DNA of 64,000 nucleotides from the NCBI GenBank assembly GCA_947247005.1, contig OX365956.1, positions 2,921,501 through 2,985,500 on the forward strand. The letters run 5' to 3'. Below, one piece after another: positions 19,151 through 30,174 of this stretch. The notes below the pieces were generated by a model. That model was not told the origin of the DNA. It did no database searches and worked only from the letters and a program-made list of their open reading frames with translations. Within the stretch, counting starts at the first letter, position 1, and every line of letters starts with the position of its first letter. A program made the translations under genes and the position numbers. This DNA comes from Spisula solida. Its lineage: Eukaryota; Mollusca; Bivalvia; Venerida; Mactridae.

Positions 19151-19211
19151 GATAGTAAATGGTGAATAAAACAACTTGTATAATAACGTAAGACACAGTA
19201 CGATTATTTTT

Positions 19212-19217
19212 TTTATT
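19212..19217 (-). terminator. Polyadenylation signal AATAAA, copy B
   Basis: The minus strand shows CAATAAAAAAAA about 80 nt after the stop codon of copy B, at the same relative position as in copy A. Confidence 0.6.
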
Positions 19218-19295
19218 GAAGATACTCAGTTCATGCGTTTACAAATCAGTGACAACATTATGGTAAAAAGGATCTTTCACAGCATAGAAGTCTGT

Positions 19296-19499
19296 TTACT
19301 TGTCTTGGGGGCAAGAATAAAAAGCAGTTCCTTGTTGGTTATTGCATACACCATTCTCGACGTCTTTGTCAAAACCGGCTTCGTCAAAGTCTAATGTTGA
19401 CATTAGATAAGCTTCCGAGCCATCAGTGCGTAATCCGACCGACACACAATCCTCTCGTCTATCACAGAGCTTTGAGACGTACTCCAATGTTAGAGGGAA
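19296..19499 (-). CDS. Copy B exon 6
   Basis: 67 codons plus TAA after an ACATTCCAG acceptor, phase 0. Encodes [18 protein letters not shown] and the GVC/YSC tail. Substitutions against copy A are mostly conservative or synonymous, suggesting coding constraint. Confidence 0.88.
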   Translation of the reverse strand, partial: FPLTLEYVSKLCDRREDCVSVGLRTDGSEAYLMSTLDFDEAGFDKDVENGVCNNQQGTAFYSCPQDK

Positions 19500-22400
19500 C
19501 TGGAATGTAATAATAAATATATGGATTTTGGTTGACTTAGTCTGTTTAAGTTTGAAAATTATCATTGTTAATTGATTTGGAGCTTCAATCAGATATTACT
19601 CCATTGTGTTGAAATGAGAAACTATGGGACAAACAGGGGAGTAGCAACTACATAAGTTATGCCTTACGTATACGGGGAAAAGGATATCTTCAACGTTTAA
19701 TAATACAATAACACTAAGTACAGGGTGTTTAAAAGGTTCGTTCTCAAAATTTAAATTCATCAACAGTTGTATATGAGCTATGTAAACAGTAAACAATGTT
19801 ACTTTCTTACTCCAATAGCTTCATTTGATACCAGAGAAATTAGAAAAATGCTAGAACCCCCTGAATTTAACCTGAAAATCTTACAATCTTCTGACGTCAG
19901 AAATATAAAATAGTGAAACTCAAACATTGAGAACGAACTTTAAGACTTCAAGAGTTGCTGTGTACCCGAGTATGGTAAATTAATGAAGGCACAAAGAATA
20001 TTTATATTACACAACGTAAATTATGACCATTATTTACCTTTGACCTCCAATAATTGTGACCTAGAGCTTTATGATTTTTACGTAATTGGTTTGCATGACA
20101 CACCGTCTACTAAAGGTGACACAATCTAAACTATGGTCATTTTTTACTTTTGAACTCCAATTGTGACCTTGTCCATTGAGATATTGATATTACAGTTGAC
20201 TTTGCTAATTGCCAGAAATATTAAACAAAAATGTTATGATATATCGGAGTGCGGATAACTTGTAACAATGTAACCAATAACTACATTTTGCCGGAAATAT
20301 TAAACAACAAATATCATGAATCATTCCTGGCGCTGTAAAACAAAAAGTCATAGCTTAGGAATGCCTATTGAAAGCACTAGGTCCCTTTTGGACATAGAAT
20401 GAAATGTATTGGTAAAGCTATATCGCTGGTTTAGAATTAGAATGTCGTAAGTGCTATTTACAACCTTATAAGACTCATGCATATATGAAATCTGCATATC
20501 AAAGCGCTTCCTTTAAACATATTTTCATGAAAATTGGAAGTGATCATGTTGACCAAACTGAAGTTTAAAAAGCTTGTTTTTCCATAAGTAAAGAGTAGTT
20601 TTCAGACAGTTTTTAACTTGTAACCAATAACTATATAATGTTACATACGTTGTGTCCTTTAAGAGTTATGAGGGTTACTCCTGGAGTAGGAACTCCCTGC
20701 TTACATTTCTCAGCATCAGTTCCCGTGTATATTTCGCATACTACAAAATTAAGTAAGATCTATTTCACATACTGTAAAATCATTATTTTACGAGGGGGTT
20801 GAATTTTCGTTGATTTCGTTGTTGAACTAGACCACAAAATATAATCTTCACGATTCACCGACCTCTTAAATTCAGACATAGTTTAACTCTTTCATTGGAC
20901 ATGTGCAGCATCTACCTATAACTCGTTCAATATCCATTTTATGCCATCACGCGCGGAAAACCTGTCATTTTTTAGATAAATACCGATGCCAGTGCATACA
21001 TGAATCAGAATAAATATGCTACTATTATTTCACTATATGTTCACAAAATTTGAGCTTTCTCTGTGGTCTATAAGTATGTTTAATTGTTTTTCATCAACCA
21101 AAATGCAGTCGTTTTGACACATTTATCGAGTTTAAAATCTAATGTGACGTTTGTAGTAAAACAATACATCTACGTGTCGAGGAAGAACCACTGCACACAT
21201 ATAGGTTCGTCGTTTTAATGGTGTAGACACAAAATAAATCTCGAATGTTGATATTTTTGCGGTAGGTTAAAACGTACTTATCAGGCTAACACGTCTATCA
21301 CGGGGTGATCTCGAAATTTTTAATAAATATTGAAACCGGAAAAGAAAACTATTACATACCGTCTATCTCACAATTGCATGGATCGCATGGTTCTGTACAA
21401 GAAGGACGGGTCGGGCAATCACACGTATCACATGGTTCTGAATAAAAACAAAATACATCATACGAGGTGTGTTTAATCAATAATGCATCTACCCCTGACA
21501 TGTGCACCGATTGTTGAATGAGATAGACTCATTGACAGCATTCAAAAATGTAATTATTAATTGACATTTTCTTCGAAAATAATCTAATTTGGCCAATGTG
21601 AAAAGCCACAGCGATATCTTTTTCGATTCATTTCTAACACCTCCAACTAAGCAATAAAGAGAGAGAGAGAGAGGGGGAGAGAGAGAGAGAGAGGGGGAGA
21701 GAGAGAGAGGGGGAAAGAGAGAAAGAGAGAGAGAGAGAAAGAGAAAGAGAGAGAGAGAGAGAGAGGGGGGGGGGAAAGAGAGAAAGAGAGAAAGAGAGAG
21801 AGGGGGAGAGAGACAGAGAGAGACAGAGAGAGACAGAGATTATACTTTATAATATAAAGTTGTTCAGTTTGAATCACCATTAATTGATATTAATTGATAT
21901 TTGCATCGGACGATTTTATTGAAACTAGCCCTCAGTCATTTACAATCATAGTTGTTGTATTTATGAACCGCCCCTCATATCTTGCCAAACTAAAATGTTT
22001 TATCTTTATTGTCGTTTAATACCTTTCTGTTTTCATATTGGCAACAAACATTCCTATCAAGAAACATTGTAATCAAAATACAACAGAAATAATCTTCTTT
22101 TTGTTTGTTTATTTTTATTATTTTTTATGGGTAGCTTATTAAATAATTTTAAATTGATCTTCTGTGAGGTGACACTACTGTATATAATGTTAAAAAATTA
22201 TTGATAAACGAGTACAGTAATCTGTTTATAGCACATGCGAATGTTTACATGACTATTTTGTCTTGATTTTATTTTGTAATTTTTATTTCGTTTATAAAGT
22301 ACATGACTTTTTTTTGTGTAGTTGATCTTTGATCATGTTTAATTAGTATTCGTATCATACATTTCTTCGTTTAGTTGCGTTTATCAGATACTGTATGGCT

Positions 22401-25400
22401 GAATAATGTTTAATAATAATCAGTGTATTTTAACCTTGCGTAGTTGGTGCATCAGTGGGCCCATCCGTTGTTGGTGCATCAGTGGGCCCATCTGTTGTTG
22501 GTGCATCAGTGGGCTCATTTGTTGTTGGTGCATCAGTGGGCCCATTTGTTGTTGGTGCATCAGTGGGCCCATTTGTTGTTGGTCCGCCAGTGGGACCACA
22601 TATTGTCACTGACTCATCCAAGCAATTCTTACAATGTGGCGTAGTGTCACATACAAGTTCGGGATCTATACATTCAAATGGTCGTCTCTTCCCATCGCAC
22701 ACGAACTGTCCTTTACATAGCTCTGCAAAATATAGTAACATAAGTTGAATTAAATGATATGAAACTGGTCTATGACAGGACATCTCACTTAACAAAGATA
22801 ATATAAGGTCGGACATGAAAGACAGAACTCAACTAAACCAGACGAGCACATAAAAAACATACCAGGCACAATGCCAAAATACAACAGAACGAGAAAATGT
22901 TCTTATTTTAAAACAATCCGACTTTTGAGTACTTGAATATAAAACAATCTGAACGCATCGTTGGCCGAGTGGTTGATGTATCATTCTGTAGATTGGTAAG
23001 TTGAATGTTCTACTTCCGACAGGGCTATGTTCTGGCATGATTAGTTTCAGGGCCACCGGATGTAATTAAATAATGACTATCAAATGCATTCATAGTGTCT
23101 TTGAGGGATAGAATCTCGGAACTACTAGGCATATTTTCTGAACAACATACATTGTGTATCAGTGATAACTATGTTTAAATAGTTTACGTTTAAAGTCATC
23201 AGGATAACGGCATACATGTGTTATCGGAACTTAAAGATACATATGTACAGGGTGTTAAAAAGTTTGTTCTCAAAATTTAAATTCATAAACAGTTTCATTT
23301 GAGCTATGTACCCAGTAGGCAATGTTAATTTCTTACTCTAACATCTTCATTTAATGCCAGATAGATTAGAACAATGATAGAACCCTTTGAATTTCAACCT
23401 GAACATTTTAAAGTCTTATGGGGTCAGAAAAATAAAATATAGAAACTCAAACATTGAGAACGAACTTTTTTAGCACCCTGTATATACAAGATGTTATATT
23501 GCGTCCACGATAATGAGAACGATGAGAACATTTGGTATAGTCCTACTAAGTAGATTCATCAGTTGCGCACGACTTATCAGTGATGTTTTAAGTACAAAAC
23601 TGAGCATGTAATATATCGCATTCATGCTTTAAAGTCAGGATCAAGTCCAATTATCAAATTTTAGAAAACTGATCCTATATGTTAAATTCTATTCAGAAAT
23701 TTGTAAAACTACTTTTGCAACAGTTATCCCAAACTATTCATGTTGGCAAACAGCGTATTACTAGTATAATGTCTATGATACAACATAGGAGGGGTACCCA
23801 GATTTAACCAGGCTGATAAAGTTAAGTTACCAATTTTCTAGGGCTGCTTTCAGCAGTTCAGCCGTTCAGCCACCCTTTGAAATTTAAACGTCCCCTGTTC
23901 ATTGGGCTACCTACGGAAACCTACGTTCGAGTCTCCCTGGGGAGACTATTTCTCTCCTGGTAGGTGTGCAGCCAACATCGATCTTCGGCGCCCAGGACTA
24001 TCGAACATGTTCAGACACAGCCCTCACAGGTACCAATTCACACCTTGGTCGAGTGGAGCATGTTGGTTATTCGTGCTCAGAGAAATTAAGCAGTGGTCCA
24101 GACGGGGATTGTACCCGGGACCTCTCGGTCCCGAAGCGCGCGCCCTAGCTCTAGGCCACCGCTCCCCACATAAGTTGGGTATAGATGCTATAGTTTTGTG
24201 GTAATCTACTCCGTCCGGTTAATTCCGGATACCCCTCGTAGCATAAGAATATATCTTAAAAGGTCTGGGGGTTAAGATTTAAAATTATATTTTTAACTAC
24301 CAAATGGGGATCTGGATAACTAAATTTTTAGAATGATAGACTTCTCTCAAAATGACCATGGCTGAAAAGGCTATGTCCTCCTTAAAACTGCATGAAAGTC
24401 AGACTAAGGCTTAAAATAATCAAAACTAGTATTGACTTGAACATCGTTTTTACTGTTTCTTAACGAATGAATTTCTTTCTTTGTATTTGCTGTTACATTT
24501 ATCTTCTGTACTGTACAAGTATTTTAACAATTTTATAAGCCTAAACAGATAATTAATAGGTCGGACAGGGAAGGCAGCACTTAATCAGCCGAGCATAGAA
24601 AACATAAAAACATACAAGGCACACTGGCCAACACACAACCGAACGAGGAAACGTTTTTATTTCAAAACAATCAGACTTTTAGTGTGTGCATTAACAGGGT
24701 GTCCAAAAGAAAGGATACAGTTTCAGTGTCTATTTATCAAACCTCTTCAGTCTGATATAGCAAAGAACAATTTCACATGTATAGACAAAAGACATATTTT
24801 ATGTCAATTTACTAAAATAACGTTATTTTGTCCGTGACGTCTCTTCAGTAATTTATGACGTTGTCAAGATGTCTTCCTTGCTGACGTTTCCCTTCTTGCA
24901 CTCATTCTTTGAAACTATTGATTGTATTTTCACATGTGTCTAAACTGATATTCTTATCTTCTCGTTTGATGTACCTCGACGGCATAGACGTGTGTTGGCT
25001 TCGGGCATGACCCTATCGATATCACACAGCCCCCCCCCCCCCCAGAAAATACACCAATGAAGTCGATTTAAATCCGTGCTGTGGTCACACAACAGTGATA
25101 TTTCCTCGAAAATATTTTGAAACAGTATCAATTGTTTCATGTAATCAATTCAACCCCTTAAGTAAAATATCTGGCCCTGTCACATCTTGCATGAACAATA
25201 TATCACGTGCGGCGTCTATTAGGAATTAACTTGTTTACTATAGGCACGTAACAGGTTGAGTTTATTTCTTTCCATTGTGTTTTCTGAATCGCTAGTGTAA
25301 ATTCTTAAGCCATCATACACGTCTATGGTCTTGGAGAACATCAACGGAGAAGGTAAGGAGATCAGTTTAAATGTAATCAATAGTTTCAAAGAAAGGGTGC

Positions 25401-28400
25401 AAGACGGGAAACGTCAGAAGGGCAGACGTCGTGAAAACGGCAAATGTAAATCAATTTCGCAACAGTTTTTCCATACCGATTCATGTTGGTAAACATCACG
25501 TTATCATGAGTACACTATAATGTCATATGATACAACATACGAGAGGTATCAATAATTAACCGGACTGATGCTAATGTTTTGTACATAAAGCAATCGACAG
25601 AGTCCGGTTAATTATGGATTCTACCTGATACCGTAATTATATATCGTAAAAAAATCTGGGGATTAAGATTTAAAATTATATTTCTAATCTCCAAGTAGTG
25701 ACCCTGATAGCTAAATTTTGAGAATGATAGACTCACCCTTGTTACCCTGATAAACCACCATGATTGGATAATCGCAACATGTATGCAAAATGACCGACAT
25801 GAAAAATGTGGTAAGTGCATTGTTTTTGCAATGTGTTCCATATAAACTATCCAGATTGTTTATTTCAATATTACATAATCAACAGATGAAGAAAATGTAC
25901 TATTTGCACTAAACAATTTGCATATAGGTAATATTTTTCACCATGTAAAGCCTAAAAGAATGTATGGATTTTGCAATTGAGAATGAGTTTTGTACTTAAA
26001 AACGTTGTCAAACTCATTTATTGGACTCTATGTAATGAATATCATTTGGGAAGTTTCGGCAGTTGTATAAACTATGATTGGACGTTTCAATTTTTAAAAA
26101 TCTTAGATAAATTAACGCTCACCAACAATAATTCAAACATGTATAGTATGTTTTGGATACTGGCCGACATAATTGTTAAATTTTTGAGGATACTGGCCAA
26201 CATGATTGTGGATAAAAACCAACATTAACAATTGAAATCTTGCCAATTGGATTCTCAAGGTACAAATAATTGTACATTAAAGAAGTGTGCTTATAAATTG
26301 TGGTAACATGTTTATGGGCATACCCGATGTAAGGCATGTCACACCCACTCTAAAGCACATGCTTTTGGGACATTCTGTTTAAAGCGTTTTTGTGCGTGCG
26401 TGAGTGCGGGCGCTCGGGCGTGCGTGCGTGCGTACCCAGGTACCTAGCTCAAAGGTCAAGTCACACTTAGAGGTCAAAGGTTAAAAGGCTCAAACAGGCA
26501 TGTAATTCGTACCCGCCCTTTAACTTTGTCATTTCTCATTGGATATTTATAATATTTGGTACAAATGTTCACCACACCAAGGCGATGTGTCATGCGCAAG
26601 ACCCAGGTCCCTAACTCAAAGGTCAAGGTCAAACTTAGAGATCAAAAGTTAAAAATGCTCAAATAGGCATGTGATTCATGTCCGCTCTGTAACTATGTCA
26701 TTTCTTATTGTATATTTATAACACTTGGTACTAATGTTCACCACATCGAGACGGCGTATCATGCGTAAGACACATGTCCCTAGCTCAAAGTTTAAGTTCA
26801 CACTTAGAGATCAAATGTAAAAAGGCTCAAATATGCATGTGATTCGCGTCCGCTCTGTAACTATGTCATTTCTTATGTTATATTTATATTACTTGCCACA
26901 AATGTTCACATCATCAAGACGAGGTGTCATGCACATGACCCAGGTCCATAACACATAAGTCAAGGTCATACCTAGAGATTAATAGTTAAAAGGCACAAGT
27001 ATACGATTCTTGTCTGCATTGTTACTAGCTCCACTATTCGTAAAATAAGGGGAGCTATTGCAGTCACCCGAGCGTCTTCGTCGGCGTAACATTTTTGTTA
27101 AAGTTTAGGTACAGGTTTTTTAACCTCTTATATTCTCTAAGTCCTTTGATTTATTGCTTTCATACTTTGCATACTTGTTCGCCATCATGACCCCAACCCA
27201 TATGCAGGAGTAGGTAACTCTATCAGACATTTTGTTGAAATTATGCCCCCTTTTTCTACTTAGTGCTAATAGTGCAAATGTTAAAGTTAAGGTACGGTTT
27301 TTTAAACCTCTAATATCTTCAAAGTGCATTGACATATTGCTTTGATACTTTGCATACTTGTTCACCATCATGGCCTCAGCCCCTACACAAGAGAAGATAA
27401 CTATTTAGCATTTTGTTGAAATTATGCCTCTTTTTGAACTTAGAAATGCTTATTTGTTTACCTTCATGACCAAGATGACCTACACATGATTAGGTAACGC
27501 TCCTGCATAATTTGTCCATATTTCGACTTAGAAGCCCCAACCTCTACACAGCAGAGGGTAATGCTGCTGTTATGAAGCATTTTGTTTTGAATATATATTG
27601 ATTGTACTATCCTAGCATGGCGCTGCAAATAGTGGAGCGCGCTGTTCGTGGACAGCTCTTGTTTTGTTATTTTGTTCTGGATTTTAAAATTACTTGGTAT
27701 CATTCGCATTCACACCCTGACTCAAATGTCAAGGTCACACTTACAGACCCAGCTCTAGTCTTCTGGTCATTGTCACATTTAAGCAATTACAAAATTGTTT
27801 CAAATTATTCCATTTGCAAAACTTTATACTTAGATGTATTTTTTAGCGGACGCATCCGTGTCCTGTGGACACATTTCTAGTTAAATATTTTTTTCTGCTA
27901 TATTTTGGTAAAATTCATAATAAGTCAAGACAGGTAAATTTAACACATGTATCTAAATGTGCAAAATTCACCGGGAATGGAAAAAGTGAATAATGGGGAC
28001 CAGGCTAAACGCTGTGAGCATGTCTTGAATTGTGCCAAATTGCATTTCTAATTTAAAAAGGGGACATAATTGCAACATTGATATTTGATAGAGTTACATA
28101 TTCATGTGGAGGTCATGGCGTCATGATGGTGATAAAGTATGCAAAGTATCAAAGATACATGTCAGTGCACTTTAAATATTTTATAGGTTAAATTGTGTAC
28201 ATAAACTTTAAACTTTTGTATTTCTAAGTCCAAATGGGGCATAACATTCAACAACATGCTTGATAGAGTGCATAAGTTGGGATCAAGACGGTTGACAAGT
28301 ATGCAAAGTATCACAGCAATATGAACATGTACTTATATATTATAGGTTAAAACATTGAACGTAAACTTACAAATTTGCACTTAGTTGAAAAAGGGACATA

Positions 28401-30174
28401 TTTTCCAATAAATACTTCATATAGTTATCTACTCCTACGTACGTGTTGGGGTCATCCCATTATTCTTCCTTTAGTAAAGCTAAATATTAAATTCACACTG
28501 CAGTGCATAAATGAAAAATCAATGTTGGTCAGTATCCACTTTAAAAGATAAATCATTTTGCTCTTTATCCTCAATCATGTTGGTTTTTATCCATTTTTCA
28601 CACATGGGTTACTTTAAATGGTTATCACGTAGAATAACTTACTCTAAACTAAGTCTGATAGTGAAATGAATGAGCTGTATAAAGAAAAGATCTTAACCCA
28701 AAATTACCAACCATATATATGTTTTATTAACTGTCTAATAAATCCGACACAGATTTTTCAAACTTTTTAACGTATTGTGTATCACATTGACAAAGATACA
28801 CATAAATAGTTTTAGTTTCATTGAAGGAATTTACTAGTTTATCTTCATACAGCTTTAGAAGGTGGTTAAACCCGTAGATTTTGAAGAATTGGTCGAAAAT
28901 GCGACAAATACGTAAACATACATCCGCCATTTTGTTGCGATTATCCAACCATGGTGGTTTATCAGGATAACAAGGGTGAGACTGCCCCCAAGATGACAAT
29001 AGCTGAGCATGCCATGTCCTCCTTTAGACTGAAAACCAGTCTTAGACTTAAAGGTTTCAAACTTTATATCGACTTGTACTTCGTGTTTAATGTTTCTAAA
29101 CGAATAAATATATTTCATTTAATTGTTGTTACATGTACATTGTGAACAATACACGCATCTTTATAAGCATAAAAAGGTAATATCAACTTAAGTATTATTA
29201 ACATTAGTTGCATAAAATTATATGAAACTAGTCTAGGACAGGACATCTCACATAAAAAGATAATATTATGTCACTCCACTTAACTAGCTGAGCACAAAAA
29301 AAACCATAAAACACAAAAGGAAAATGCCCAACCCACAGCCGAACGCGAAAATGATCCATCTCATTCCCAGCTGTCTTGGGTTTGGTTAGTGTTTTTAGGT
29401 TTGCCCTCCGTCCGTCAGTCCGTCCGTCCGTCCGTCCGCCCGTCAAAAAATCTGGATCCTGACATAACTCAAACAGTTACCATGCTAGGTTTATGAAACT
29501 TGGTTGCTATGGCAACAGAAACATTGAAAATGGCTGCAAACCGGTAGGGGACTTTTGTATTGCTTGCAATTCTTAATTACTTGTTTTATAAGGACCAATG
29601 ATAAGTTGCTAAGGTCATTAGTTGTTTGCAAATAGTAAAATCAAAGGATAAGGCCAACTGACATCATATACTATAACATGAATTTGAAACGGTTGGCAAA
29701 CTGCGTAAACCCAAATTAAAATAGTAACGAAACAAAACGAAGACTAACATACCTGCTTGTCGCTTGAACTCGTTTACCCGGTTTGACTTTGACTTTGATC
29801 TTCGGACACCGGATCTTCTATACCCATACCTGTGTGCCACTGTTGACTGTATTGCCACCGCAACTACAAACACTAGGCACTGAAACATGAAACAGTTATG
29901 TTTCATGTAATGATTAAGTTAAACAGTTATGTTTCATGTAATGATTAAGTTAAACAGTTATGTTTCATGTAATGATTAAGCTAAACAGTTATGTTTCATG
30001 TTATGATTAAGTTAAACAGTTATGTTTCATGTTATGATTAAGTTAAACAGTAATGTTTCATGTAATGATTAAGTTATGGAGGTATTTACTGACGAATCCT
30101 CGTTAAATTAACTCTTTTTACCTCGTAGAATTCACCAATACAGTAAATTATCTTACCCAATTTGAAACGTTCAT
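19296..30174 (-). CDS. Copy B: six-exon secreted LDLa-like / Pro-Thr repeat / Cys-rich protein (268 aa)
   Basis: Exons 30174-30157, 29879-29753, 22722-22435, 21437-21360, 20740-20649 and 19499-19296 join in frame with AG/GT at every intron, summing to 807 nt. Predicted layout: signal peptide (MNVSNW plus CLVFVVAVAIQSTVA, cleavage before HRY inferred); basic stretch to about residue 48; seven-Cys LDLa-like module at 51-90; six nine-residue Pro/Thr units (PTDAPTTNG/DG type) to about 144; seven-Cys exon (146-170); C-terminal six-Cys domain (172-268) ending PQDK. It should be exported and disulphide-rich; the role is unknown. Compared with copy A, the repeat tract is shorter and uses DAPTT instead of GGPTT, while the exons after it are the most conserved part. 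Tandem and same-strand with copy A, each with its own upstream flank, so they are probably transcribed separately. I do not recognise a named family. Confidence 0.8.
19719..19950. mobile_element. Short mariner-like MITE, unit B copy
   Basis: Begins TACAGGGTGTTTAAAAGG and matches 1699-1930 at the same intron position, so insertion predates the duplication. Confidence 0.6.
20418..20612. mobile_element. Partial MITE (TATATCGCTGG family)
   Basis: The left end and body match 2427-2640; the right terminal repeat is missing. Confidence 0.55.
20649..20740 (-). CDS. Copy B exon 5
   Basis: 92 nt, TTTTGTAG acceptor and GTATGT donor, phase 1 to 0. Encodes [16 protein letters not shown] and [15 protein letters not shown]. 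Only three residues differ from copy A. Confidence 0.87.
21360..21437 (-). CDS. Copy B exon 4 (seven-cysteine exon)
   Basis: 78 nt, TATTCAG acceptor and GTATGT donor, phase 1 to 1. Encodes [20 protein letters not shown] and NCEID. All seven Cys are shared with copy A. Confidence 0.87.
21656..21838. repeat. GA/GGGGA microsatellite
   Basis: About 180 bp of AGAG broken by GGGG and ACAG steps in intron 3 of copy B; not in copy A. The Ser/Leu-rich minus-strand ORF over it is an artefact. Confidence 0.9.
22435..22722 (-). CDS. Copy B exon 3 (LDLa-like module and Pro/Thr repeats)
   Basis: 288 nt, phase 1 to 1, TTTTGCAG acceptor and GTTAAA donor as in copy A. Cys positions of the first 42 residues are identical to copy A (one VNIC/VTIC change), followed by only six Pro/Thr units. 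Confidence 0.87.
22444..22606 (-). repeat. 27 bp coding minisatellite, six units
   Basis: Units read PTGGPTTNG once, then PTDAPTTNG/NE/DG and PTDAPTTQ. Only the unit nearest the LDLa-like module keeps the GGPTT form that fills copy A; copy A's last unit has DAPTT. Confidence 0.9.
22808..22905 (+). repeat. Dispersed GTCGGACATG / GGCACAATGCC module
   Basis: Matches 4425-4510 and sits at the same place relative to exon 3 (about 90 nt upstream of its acceptor) as the start of the 4425 element in copy A. One module copy may therefore predate the duplication. Confidence 0.55.
23246..23482. mobile_element. 237 bp mariner-like MITE, best-preserved copy
   Basis: Ends TACAGGGTGTTAAAAAGTTT and its inverted match AACTTTTTTAGCACCCTGTA, with TA at both edges. 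No coding content. Confidence 0.8.
23820..24170 (-). mobile_element. SINE-D, tRNA-derived head
   Basis: The minus strand from 24166 begins with GGTGGCCTAGAGCTAGGGCG (A-box-like) and GGTCCCGGGTACAATCCCC (B-box-like), then a body shared with 53560-53990. ORFs on the plus strand here are by-products. Confidence 0.65.
24558..24660 (+). repeat. Dispersed GGTCGGACAGGGAAGGCAGC module
   Basis: Same family as 4425 and 22808. It is followed at 24697 by an isolated ACAGGGTGTCCAAAAG word like one end of a mariner-type element; no partner end was found. Confidence 0.55.
24700..26446. other. Intron 2 of copy B, no recognised gene
   Basis: AT-rich, with a C14 run at 25030-25043 and a stretch at 25600-25830 related to 24200-24370 and, in inverted orientation, to 28930-29100. 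Small ORFs show no motif. Confidence 0.45.
26447..27000. repeat. Degenerate 167-170 bp tandem repeats (about 3-4 units)
   Basis: CTCAAAGGTCAAG-type anchors recur at 26449, 26615, 26784 and about 26954, preceded by a GCGTGCGTGC microsatellite (26390-26436). Confidence 0.7.
27010..27880 (+). mobile_element. Non-autonomous Helitron-like element, 3' end at 27880
   Basis: Contains about 190 bp tandem subrepeats (ATACTTTGCATACTTGTTC at about 27160 and 27346) and ends with a GTGTCC-TGT-GGACAC hairpin (27858-27872), four bases, then CTAG before T. The 5' terminus is not resolved. No Rep/helicase coding sequence. The subrepeats reappear inverted at 28060-28460. Confidence 0.55.
28060..28460 (-). repeat. 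Inverted copy of the 27120-27480 subrepeats
   Basis: GATAAAGTATGCAAAGTATC and GACAAGTATGCAAAGTATCA are reverse complements of the 27160/27346 anchors, so the two blocks face each other across about 600 bp. Confidence 0.6.
28461..29752. other. Intron 2 of copy B next to exon 2
   Basis: No gene seen. Includes a dispersed-module copy at 29272-29345 and a GTCC/GTCCG microsatellite at 29407-29443; 29600-29740 is intron sequence shared with unit A. Confidence 0.5.
29753..29879 (-). CDS. Copy B exon 2 (signal peptide exon)
   Basis: 127 nt after a TTTCATGTTTCAG acceptor and before GTATGT; enters at a codon boundary and leaves one base over. Encodes CLVFVVAVAIQSTVA, a basic Arg/Ser/Lys stretch and NEFKRQA. 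An in-frame ATG overlaps the acceptor (ATGTTTCAG), so a start inside unspliced or alternative first-exon transcripts is also possible. Confidence 0.8.
29884..30075. repeat. 31 bp minisatellite (about 6 units) next to an acceptor
   Basis: AAACAGTTATGTTTCATGTA plus 11 more bases recurs every 31 bp from 29890. The unit begins within about ten bases of the exon 2 acceptor of copy B and fills most of the 277 nt intron 1. Copy A lacks it. Confidence 0.9.
30157..30174 (-). CDS. Copy B exon 1 (start codon, six residues)
   Basis: ATGAACGTTTCAAATTGG directly before GTAAGA, encoding MNVSNW. Conserved with copy A exon 1 together with about 60 nt upstream (AACCTTTGAA before the ATG). The short exon is inferred from conservation and splice signals. 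Confidence 0.65.

Noticed and set aside
21647..21880. Ser/Leu-rich ORF on the minus strand
   Set aside because: Translation of the GA microsatellite.
23902..24204. 100 aa plus-strand ORF
   Set aside because: Lies entirely within SINE-D, antisense to its tRNA-like head.
26447..27000. CRISPR-like array
   Set aside because: Units are contiguous tandem repeats of about 168 bp, with no short direct repeats separated by unique spacers.
551..30174. Identification of copies A and B as a known toxin, mucin or LDL-receptor gene
   Set aside because: The cysteine pattern only partly fits LDLa, the repeats are generic Pro/Thr, and the C-terminal domain is not recognised; a name would be guesswork.
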